A stretch of 64,000 nucleotides of DNA. Origin: Planctomycetota bacterium. GTDB taxonomy: Bacteria > Planctomycetota > UBA1135 > GCA-002686595. Below the pieces are notes generated by a model. That model was not told the DNA's origin and did not search any database. It worked only from the letters and a program-made list of their open reading frames with translations. Positions 55,656 through 64,000 of this stretch are shown one piece after another (within the stretch, counting starts at the first letter, position 1; the number at the start of each line of letters is the position of its first letter). The stretch covers positions 153,609 through 217,608 of the forward strand of contig JAJDEU010000001.1 in the NCBI GenBank assembly GCA_029259635.1, written 5' to 3'. A program made the translations under genes and the position numbers.

Positions 55656-55882
55656 GATCGCGAGGGCGCGAGGGGAGCTCGTTGAGACGCTGAGGCGCGC
55701 GTCACAGAGCAGTATTGCTGGCGCCCCTCCGGGGCGCGGGAGCCTATTTGCGAGAGGGGCGGGGTTGATTTGGGGGCTGAGGGCGTTAGGGTCTTTCGCT
55801 CAAGTCCGGGCTCAGGCTCGGCTCCCGTTGCGCGGCACAAGGCACGCCAGCTCACGGGGCCCCTCTGAACAGGAAAAATAAG

Positions 55883-56080
55883 ATGCCCAAGATGAAATCG
55901 AAGGGAGCGGTCAAAGGTCGCTTCCGTGTCACCAAGAGTGGCAAAGTCAAATGCTCTCGGCCCGCTCGAGGCCACATGCACGCGAAGAACAATGGCAAGC
56001 AGCGGCGCAAGCTGCGCGAGCCGATCATCTTCGAAAAGACCTGGGCCGTGCTGATTCGCAAGATGCTGGGGGGTGCGTAA
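55883..56080 (+). CDS. rpmI: 50S ribosomal protein L35
   Basis: The 65-residue basic protein is MPKMKSKGAVKGRFRVTKSG onward with RPARGHMHAKNN and a C-terminal KTWAVLIRKMLGG, typical of L35. The upstream AGGAAAAATAAG gives a ribosome binding site. It is followed directly by rplT, the usual infC-rpmI-rplT order, though here a P2 palindrome and about 340 bp separate it from infC. Confidence 0.95.
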   Translation: MPKMKSKGAVKGRFRVTKSGKVKCSRPARGHMHAKNNGKQRRKLREPIIFEKTWAVLIRKMLGGA

Positions 56081-56437
56081 ATGGTACGCGTCACCTACGG
56101 CGCTCCGCGCCGCCAGAAGAAGACACGTCTGATCAAGCTCGCCCGTGGCTATCGCGGCGGACGTCGCAAGCTGTGGAGAACGGTTCGCGAGAGTTTGATG
56201 CGCGCGTGGGCTTATGCCTATCGCGACCGCCGTCAACGCAAGCGCCAGTTTCGCCGCCTCTGGGTGGTCCGGATCAACGCTGCAGCGCGCATGCGCGGCA
56301 TGAACTACTCGACATTTATGAACGGGCTCAAGCGTGCCGACATCGGGTTGAACCGCAAGCAGCTATCCGAGCTCGCTATCCATGATCCCGCAGCTTTCGA
56401 CGCGATCGTCGAGGAAGCCAAAGCAGCGCGAGCCTAG
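56081..56437 (+). CDS. rplT: 50S ribosomal protein L20
   Basis: The 118-residue protein starts [20 protein letters not shown] and includes [20 protein letters not shown] and [20 protein letters not shown]. It binds 23S rRNA early in assembly and represses its own operon in other bacteria. Starts right after the rpmI stop. Confidence 0.97.
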   Translation: MVRVTYGAPRRQKKTRLIKLARGYRGGRRKLWRTVRESLMRAWAYAYRDRRQRKRQFRRLWVVRINAAARMRGMNYSTFMNGLKRADIGLNRKQLSELAIHDPAAFDAIVEEAKAARA

Positions 56438-56532
56438 TGCGCTCGACATGCGCGCGAGGCTCGGCTTCGCGTGCATCGCTCGATTTGCTGGACGCGAGGT
56501 TGGGTTCGAGTCGTTAACTCCGGAGCCTTTCA

Positions 56533-57564
56533 ATGGATGCGAATTTCGACCAGCTCGACGAGCTGCGTGAAGCGGGTTTGGCCCGCGTTCATGCGGCAGC
56601 CGACTCGGATGCACTCAGGCTCGTCGAGCGCGAGTTCCTCGAGAAGGGCGGCGTAGTCGCCGCGCTCTTGGCGGAGATTCCGAAGCTCGCGCCGGAGAAA
56701 CGTCGCGAGGGAGGCCAAGGCGCCAACCAACTTAAGACCGCGATCCAGAATGCGATCGGTGAGAAGCGCGAGGCGCTGCTGGAAGCCTCGCTGATGGTCG
56801 AGGCCGGCGGCGGGAGTTTTGACCCCACCCTGCCCGCAGCTCCGATGGAGCGCGGCTCGCTTCACCCGATCACCCAGGTCACGCGCGAGGTGGAGGAGAT
56901 CTTTCAGAGCATGGGCTACACCGTGCTCGATGGACCGGAGGTCGAGCTCGACTTCTACAACTTCCAAGCGCTGAACATCCCGGCCGATCATCCCGCCCGC
57001 GAACACCAAGACACGTTCTGGTGCGACCACGAGCAAAACCTCGTTCTGAGGACCCAGACTTCGCCGGTTCAGATCCGCGCGATGGAAACCCTCGAGCCGC
57101 CCTTCCGCGTGATCGTCCCCGGACGCGTCTTCCGCAACGAAGCGCTCGATGCCACCCACGAACACACCTTCCACCAGGTCGAGGGCTTGGTCGTCGGCGA
57201 GGACATCAACGTCGGGCAACTGATCGGCACGCTCAAGAGCTTCCTGACGGAGGTCTTCCAGAAGGAGACCGACGTCCGCCTGCGACCCGGTTTTTTCCCC
57301 TTCGTCGAGCCGGGTTTCGAGGTCGACATACGTTGTCCGTTCTGCGACACGGGCTGCAAGGTCTGCAGCGACACGACCTGGGTCGAGTACTGCGGTTGCG
57401 GAATGGTGCACCCGAACGTCTTGCGCGCGGGTGGCATTGACTCCGAGCGTTGGAGCGCCTTCGCCTTCGGCATGGGTCTCGACCGACTCGTGATGATGCG
57501 CAATAAGATCGACGATCTCCGGCAGTTCATGGGCGGCGACCTGCGCTTCCTCGAGCAGTTCTAG
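56533..57564 (+). CDS. pheS: Phenylalanyl-tRNA synthetase alpha subunit
   Basis: The 343-residue alpha subunit has an N-terminal coiled coil (about residues 1-90), then HPITQVTREVEEIFQSMGYT, TSPVQIRAMETLEPPFRVIV, FHQVEGLVVGEDINV, and motif 3 FAFGMGLDRLVMMRNKIDDL. It forms an alpha2-beta2 enzyme with pheT, which starts 9 bp downstream. Start at 56533 with ATG. Confidence 0.95.
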   Translation: MDANFDQLDELREAGLARVHAAADSDALRLVEREFLEKGGVVAALLAEIPKLAPEKRREGGQGANQLKTAIQNAIGEKREALLEASLMVEAGGGSFDPTLPAAPMERGSLHPITQVTREVEEIFQSMGYTVLDGPEVELDFYNFQALNIPADHPAREHQDTFWCDHEQNLVLRTQTSPVQIRAMETLEPPFRVIVPGRVFRNEALDATHEHTFHQVEGLVVGEDINVGQLIGTLKSFLTEVFQKETDVRLRPGFFPFVEPGFEVDIRCPFCDTGCKVCSDTTWVEYCGCGMVHPNVLRAGGIDSERWSAFAFGMGLDRLVMMRNKIDDLRQFMGGDLRFLEQF

Positions 57565-57573
57565 AGCTCTCCT

Positions 57574-60195
57574 ATGCTGATTTCCTACGCCTGGCTCGGA
57601 CGCCACATCGACCTCGACGGTCTCGACGTCGATGAAGTCGCTAGATTGCTGACGCTCCACACGGCCGAAGTGGAGGGCGTGGAGCGCGTCGCTCCGCACC
57701 TCGACCAAGTCATCGTCGGCTACGTCGCCGCACGCGAGAAGCACCCGGACGCCGACAAGCTCAATATCTGCACGGTGGATGTCGGTGACGGCGAGCCGCT
57801 GCAGATCGTCTGCGGCGCGCCGAATGTCGACGCCGGCCAAAAGGTCGCGGTCGCCAAGATCGGAACGATGCTCCCGGGCGACTTCAAGATCAAGAAGTCC
57901 AAGATTCGCGGCGTCGAGTCGCGCGGAATGATTTGTTCCGTGAAGGAGCTCGAGCTCGGGGACGAACACGACGGCATTTGGGTGCTCGACCCCGAAGCCG
58001 AGATCGCGAAGCCGGTCGCTGCGGCGCTCGGAATGATTGACTGGGCGATCGAGATCGACAACAAGGCGATCACGCACCGGCCGGACCTCTGGGGTCATCG
58101 GGGTTTTGCCCGCGAGCTGGCGGCCATCACGGGCCGAGCGCTTCGGCCGCTCGACCTGAGCCTGCCCTCGACGGGCACGGCCAGGTCTGTGCCGGTGAGC
58201 ATCGAGAGCAAGAGCTGCTCGCGCTACATCGCCCTCGAGATCGAGGGACTGAAGCCGGCAACGACACCGGCTTGGATGCGTCAGCTGCTGCTCGCCGTCG
58301 GTCAACGTCCGATCGAGCTTTCGGTCGACGTCTCGAACTTCGTCATGCTCGACCTGGGCCAGCCGAACCACCTGTTCGATCGTTCGAAGATCGGGAGCGA
58401 CGGAATCGGAGTTCGCGATGCTCGCGAAGGCGAGAAGCTGCGCACGCTCGATGGCGTTGACCGCACGCTCTCCAGCGAGGACGTGCTGATTACATCCGGT
58501 GACGAGCCGATCGCGATCGGAGGCGTCATGGGTGGCGAGGAGTCCATGGTCGCCGCGGGGACCAACGCAATGCTCCTCGAAGTGGCGAGCTTCCATCCGA
58601 CCGTGATTCGCCGAACCGCCACGCGACTGGGCTTGCGTACCGATGCTTCGACGCGCTTTGAGAAGACGCTCGATCCCACGCTGCCCATGCAAGCCGCGGC
58701 GCACCTCGTGCGGACGCTGTCCGACATCGTCGGCGGGCTCGAGCTGCCCTCCGCCGCGACCGATGTGGGCGACTGGCAGGATCCGTCGAGCGTGATCGAG
58801 CTGCGGCCCGATCGCCTGCGCAAGCTGCTCGGCGCTCCGATCACCGACGACGAGATTCGCAGCTACCTGGAGAGCCTCGGCTTTCAAGTCGGCAGGGTGG
58901 AGGAGTTTGGCTGGCTCCGAACCCATTCCCCCACGAGAGTGGCTGAAGTTGGCGCCACCTTAGGTGGAGCCGCTGGGATCGCTGAGCGGCTTGCCGAGTT
59001 GGGCCGTCAGATCGACACCCTCTCCCTCACGCCCGCGGATATCGCCGAGATTCGGAACAGGCTCGAGTCGTACGGCATCGGCGTCGGCGACCTAAGCTCG
59101 ATGAGCGTCAGCGTCCCGAGCTTCCGCGCGACCAAGGACATCACGATCGAGGTCGACCTGATCGAAGAGGTGGGGCGCCTGTACGGGCTGACGCGAATCG
59201 AGGAGCAAGCGCTCGTCGTGAGTGCGAAACCCGTGGCACGCGACCGCCGTCGTCAGATGGTGCGAGCCATTCAAGACCGGCTCGCCGGAGGCGCGCGCTT
59301 CCATGAAGTGCTCACCTACTCCTTTCTGCCCGAGGAGCTCGCGCAGAAAACAGGCGTGGCGGATGAGGCCTATGTCGAAGTGGTCAATGCCGTCTCCGAA
59401 GGCTGGAACCGAGTTCGTCGCAGTGTGGCACCGAGCCTGCTCGGGCTGCTTGAGAACAACCTGCGACATCGCGACGACGTGCGGCTGTTCGAAGTCGGCA
59501 AGGGCTACCTGCCCGCTGATGCCGAGCATCCCGGCGATCGCGGTCAGCCTCGGCAGCGGCACGAGGTCGCGCTCGTGTGGGGCGCGCCCAAGCCGGGCAA
59601 GAAAGCGCGCTTCGACGCTGACCGTTTGTCGGCGCTGAAGGCGGTGGTCGAAGACCTGTGCGGTTCGCTCGGCGTCGAGCTGACTTGGCGTGCTGTGGAA
59701 GACGAGCGGCCCGCATGGGCGCATCCGGCGCGCCGACTGGTCGGAGGCGTCGAGCATAAGAAGGAGTTCACCGAGCTGTGTTTCTTGAGCTCGATCGATC
59801 CGCGCGTCGCGCGCGCACTGGGTGTCTCCGCCGACGTCGCGATCGGAACGGTCTCGATCGATGCTCTGGTCGAGCTCCCAGACCCGGGCTCGCGCTACAC
59901 CCCGCTGCCGAAGTTTCCCGGGATCAAAATCGATGTGGCTCTCGCGGTTCCCGAAGCCCTACCGGCGGCGGAGGTGGTCCTCGCCATCGAGGCGGCCGGC
60001 AAGGGACTGGTGAAAGAGATCAAGCTCTTTGATCTCTATCGCGGCGAGCAGGTTGGCGAGGGGCGGAAATCCCTGGCCTATCACGTGCTGCTCCAGTCCC
60101 AGGCGAAGACCTTGACCGATAAGGAAGCTCAGAAATTCCTGCAGCGCCTCGAGCGGGGCGTTGAGAAGCACTCCGGCGAGCTGAGGCGGGAATAG
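57574..60195 (+). CDS. pheT: Phenylalanyl-tRNA synthetase beta subunit
   Basis: The 873-residue beta subunit has the N-terminal tRNA-binding EMAP-like domain (AREKHPDADKLNICTVDVGD), B3/B4 editing, B5 and the C-terminal ferredoxin-like anticodon domain (LDVALAVPEALPA-like; KLFDLYRGEQVGEGRKSLAY). About 65 extra residues (GRVEEFGW to GDLSSM, approx. 445-510) interrupt B5 before the usual VSVPSFRATKDITIEVDL. It makes the protein longer than the usual 790-800. Coupled to pheS. Confidence 0.93.
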   Translation: MLISYAWLGRHIDLDGLDVDEVARLLTLHTAEVEGVERVAPHLDQVIVGYVAAREKHPDADKLNICTVDVGDGEPLQIVCGAPNVDAGQKVAVAKIGTMLPGDFKIKKSKIRGVESRGMICSVKELELGDEHDGIWVLDPEAEIAKPVAAALGMIDWAIEIDNKAITHRPDLWGHRGFARELAAITGRALRPLDLSLPSTGTARSVPVSIESKSCSRYIALEIEGLKPATTPAWMRQLLLAVGQRPIELSVDVSNFVMLDLGQPNHLFDRSKIGSDGIGVRDAREGEKLRTLDGVDRTLSSEDVLITSGDEPIAIGGVMGGEESMVAAGTNAMLLEVASFHPTVIRRTATRLGLRTDASTRFEKTLDPTLPMQAAAHLVRTLSDIVGGLELPSAATDVGDWQDPSSVIELRPDRLRKLLGAPITDDEIRSYLESLGFQVGRVEEFGWLRTHSPTRVAEVGATLGGAAGIAERLAELGRQIDTLSLTPADIAEIRNRLESYGIGVGDLSSMSVSVPSFRATKDITIEVDLIEEVGRLYGLTRIEEQALVVSAKPVARDRRRQMVRAIQDRLAGGARFHEVLTYSFLPEELAQKTGVADEAYVEVVNAVSEGWNRVRRSVAPSLLGLLENNLRHRDDVRLFEVGKGYLPADAEHPGDRGQPRQRHEVALVWGAPKPGKKARFDADRLSALKAVVEDLCGSLGVELTWRAVEDERPAWAHPARRLVGGVEHKKEFTELCFLSSIDPRVARALGVSADVAIGTVSIDALVELPDPGSRYTPLPKFPGIKIDVALAVPEALPAAEVVLAIEAAGKGLVKEIKLFDLYRGEQVGEGRKSLAYHVLLQSQAKTLTDKEAQKFLQRLERGVEKHSGELRRE

Positions 60196-60198
60196 CCG

Positions 60199-60217
60199 CC
60201 AGGATCGCCGATCCTGG
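60199..60217. terminator. Hairpin right after pheT
   Basis: CCAGGATC (60199-60206) pairs perfectly with GATCCTGG (60210-60217), with loop GCC, 3 bp after the pheT stop. No T-run follows (ACCGGGAG), so it is a probable barrier, not a clear intrinsic terminator. Confidence 0.45.
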
Positions 60218-60357
60218 ACCGGGAGCCTCCTCTCGGTTGCTTCTGGGCCCGCGCCGGGCTTCGGCCACGTACACTTGTTCGCCGGGCTCCTCCGCCGGGC
60301 CGTCTCCTTTCGCATCGCGATTCCAGCTTCAGCACCCTCCCGCCCGATTCTCTCACC

Positions 60358-61767
60358 GTGAAGATCGTCCTCGTTAACCCACCCAGTCCTCCGGAGTACC
60401 GCGTCAGCCGTGGGCTGATGGGGGGCTTTGGTATGGCGGTGAATCCCGAGCTGATTTATCCGCCGATTGAGCTGGCCCACGTCGCTGGCGTTCTCGTGGA
60501 AGACGGCCACGAGGTCGTGATCTACGACGCGGATTCACGCGGGGATGACGCGAAGGTCGCGCTGGCAAAGCTGGTCTCCGAAAAGCCCGACCTGATCTGC
60601 ATGGACTCGTCGAGCACCTCGCTCGACTGCGACCTCGCTCTCGCGCGAGAGCTGCGCGGCGCGCTCGGCGTTCCGCTCGCGATTCTCGGGAGCCAAGTGA
60701 CCTACACGCCGGGCGAGCTGTTCGACGGGAATAACGTCGACGTGGTCGTGCGCGGCGAGCCCGAGTACACCGTGCGTGAACTCGCGAATCGCGCGGCAAA
60801 GGGCGAGGGCTTCGAAGGCGTTCACGGGACGAGTCGGCGCGACGCGAGCTCGGGCGAGATCGTTCACGAGCCGGAGCGAGCGAAGATCGACGAGCTCGAT
60901 GATCTTCCGATTCCCGCGCGCGCTCTGCTCGACAATACGCTCTACAGATTTCCCGGCCTCGACGAGCCGGTGACGACGGTCAAGTCATCGCGCGGTTGCC
61001 CGCTCAATTGCTCCTTCTGCGGTTACACGCTCGCGCAGGGTTTGCGGTTTCGCTTTCGCTCGCCGGAGCACGTCGTTCGGGAGCTTGTGGATCTCAACCG
61101 CAATCACGGTCTGCGGCAGGTTGTCTTTCGCGACCCGATCTTTACGACGCGCAAGGATCGCGTGCGCGACATCTGCGACGGCATTATTCGCGAAGGTCTC
61201 GATCTGGAATGGCAGTGCGAGACCGCGATCAAGACTCTGGATCGTCCGACGCTTGAGAAGATGGCTGCGGCCGGATGTCGACATATCTCGCTCGGAGTTG
61301 AGTCCGGCAACGACGAGATCCAGAAGAAGCACTGCGGCAACAAGCTGAGCGATCACGCTCAAGCTCAGGCCGTTTTCGATGACTGCCGCGAGCTGGGAAT
61401 CGAGACGCGTGCCTTTTGCATGATCGGATTCCCCGAAGAGACCGAGGCGATGGTCGAGGAAACCTACGACCTGGTTGAGCGGTTGGATCCGGACCAGGTT
61501 CAGTTCTGTGCGGTGACGGCCTATCCCGGCACGCCGCTGCACCAGATTCTCTACGGCGACACGGTCATCGACTACTCCGCGATGACCGGCTTCAACGCGC
61601 TTGAAGGCAACGAGCACATGACCGCCGACCGGATCGAGAACAAGATTCGCGAGGGCTATCGGCGCTTTTATTTGCGTCCCCGTCGAATCGTGCGAGAGCT
61701 GCGCCATCCGGTGCGCATGGCGGGCAAAATGGCGCGCTACTTCACGCTGTTCGCCAAACGCGCGTAA
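60358..61767 (+). CDS. Radical SAM protein with a B12-binding-like N-terminal domain
   Basis: The 469-residue protein starts with GTG. The N-terminal domain (residues about 1-150; KIVLVNPPSPPEYRV, YPPIELAHVAGVLVEDGHEV) matches the cobalamin-binding fold of class B radical SAM enzymes but lacks the DxHxxG cobalamin ligand. The cluster motif CPLNCSFC (Cys214, 218 and 221) is in GCPLNCSFCGYT. Further landmarks are HISLGVESGNDEIQK and FCMIGFPEETEAMVEE. Products in this class range from methyltransferases to P-methylases and hopanoid or bacteriochlorophyll enzymes. Substrate unknown. Confidence 0.85.
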   Translation: MKIVLVNPPSPPEYRVSRGLMGGFGMAVNPELIYPPIELAHVAGVLVEDGHEVVIYDADSRGDDAKVALAKLVSEKPDLICMDSSSTSLDCDLALARELRGALGVPLAILGSQVTYTPGELFDGNNVDVVVRGEPEYTVRELANRAAKGEGFEGVHGTSRRDASSGEIVHEPERAKIDELDDLPIPARALLDNTLYRFPGLDEPVTTVKSSRGCPLNCSFCGYTLAQGLRFRFRSPEHVVRELVDLNRNHGLRQVVFRDPIFTTRKDRVRDICDGIIREGLDLEWQCETAIKTLDRPTLEKMAAAGCRHISLGVESGNDEIQKKHCGNKLSDHAQAQAVFDDCRELGIETRAFCMIGFPEETEAMVEETYDLVERLDPDQVQFCAVTAYPGTPLHQILYGDTVIDYSAMTGFNALEGNEHMTADRIENKIREGYRRFYLRPRRIVRELRHPVRMAGKMARYFTLFAKRA

Positions 61768-61828
61768 GTGCGAACAGGTCTGAGCTCGAACACGCCTAAG
61801 TTCGAATAAGCCTGAACTCGAACGCGTC
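61765..61828. repeat. Four tandem 16-bp repeats starting at the stop codon
   Basis: Units TAAGTGCGAACAGGTC, TGAGCTCGAACACGCC, TAAGTTCGAATAAGCC and TGAACTCGAACGCGTC run head to tail. The first unit begins with the TAA of the radical SAM gene. Because 16 is not a multiple of three, the unit-initial TAA/TGA triplets fall in all three frames. Confidence 0.75.
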
Positions 61829-61925
61829 AATCTTGGCGAATCCCGCATCGTCTCTTGGCGGCTAGGTCTCGCGATGATCCGCAGTTCGGATTAAGCTCTC
61901 CTCTCACCAACACGAGGAGTATCCC

Positions 61926-63866
<1,941 letters not shown>

Positions 63867-63868
63867 TG

Positions 63869-63983
63869 CCGCGAAGGTGTAATACCGAACCCGGTTCAGA
63901 TCTAAACTTTAGGGCCCCATTGCCAGTGGCACTGGGGCCCTAAAGTTTAGATCTGAACCGGGTTCGGTATTACACCTTCGCGG
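63869..63983. repeat. P2 palindromic element, copy B
   Basis: A 115-bp inverted repeat with one mismatch (T/C at 63920/63932), centred on 63926. The shared outer sequence GAAGGTGTAATACC starts at 63873, exactly six nt after the acs stop, the same offset as in copy A. The inner helix reads GGGCCCCATTGCCA instead of GGGCCCGTTGCC, yet still pairs with its partner arm except at one base. Confidence 0.92.
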
Positions 63984-64000
63984 GCTCGCGCCACCAGTCG

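Overview
The window is about 64 kb of GC-rich DNA from a bacterium with an envelope that exports lipoproteins and secreted proteins. Housekeeping blocks with standard bacterial gene order flank an accessory middle. Planctomycetota or a similar environmental lineage is my best guess. The basis is the pduS/pduT microcompartment pair, the propeller-type sensor kinase, the Ala-rich tail on S2 and the many secreted orphans. This is inference; no rRNA or marker search was possible.

Layout. 1-3.5 kb: rpsB (5' cut), tsf, pyrH, frr. 3.6-9.1 kb: tRNA-Lys, pepP with a membrane protein, a secreted orphan, a Trm112-like protein with an EboE-like protein, tRNA-Glu. 9.2-13.7 kb: a decaying accessory stretch beside tRNA-Glu, with a HExxH protein, a frameshifted gene, an ORF with no start codon and a secreted metzincin. 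14-30 kb: genes interspersed with five copies of a palindromic element (called P1 here): beta-helix protein, ppc, pduS-pduT, beta-lactamase-like hydrolase, two large overlapping orphans, PadR with a NIPSNAP protein, and egtB with a PhnD-like protein. 30-44.7 kb: a membrane-spermidine synthase fusion, VOC, an acetolactate decarboxylase-like lipoprotein, ASCH-wHTH, a propeller histidine kinase opposite a hybrid response regulator, a thioredoxin, a kinase-like protein, a PAS/PYP-like protein, NFACT, ndk. 45-52.9 kb: a complete F-type ATP synthase operon (atpZ, atpI-like, B, E, F, H, A, G, D, C). 52.9-63.9 kb: aspS, infC, rpmI, rplT, pheS, pheT, a radical SAM protein, acs.

The most unusual content is not protein coding. 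Three unrelated families of inverted-repeat elements are present with no transposase in view. P1 (five copies, 139-142 bp) sits at gene 3' ends, and three gene stop codons (TGA) overlap its terminal GA. P2 (two copies, 113 and 115 bp) is a nearly perfect palindrome whose conserved core starts exactly 6 nt after the stop codon in both cases. P3 (two copies, about 170 bp) has imperfect terminal inverted repeats. Paired changes in the two arms indicate that the folded form matters, or that the arms are homogenised by copying.

The second standout is atpD. It carries one in-frame TAG at codon 247 in an otherwise intact reading frame, inside an operon that is otherwise complete. TAG is an ordinary stop codon for many neighbours, so a local nonsense change, readthrough or a sequence error are the candidate explanations.
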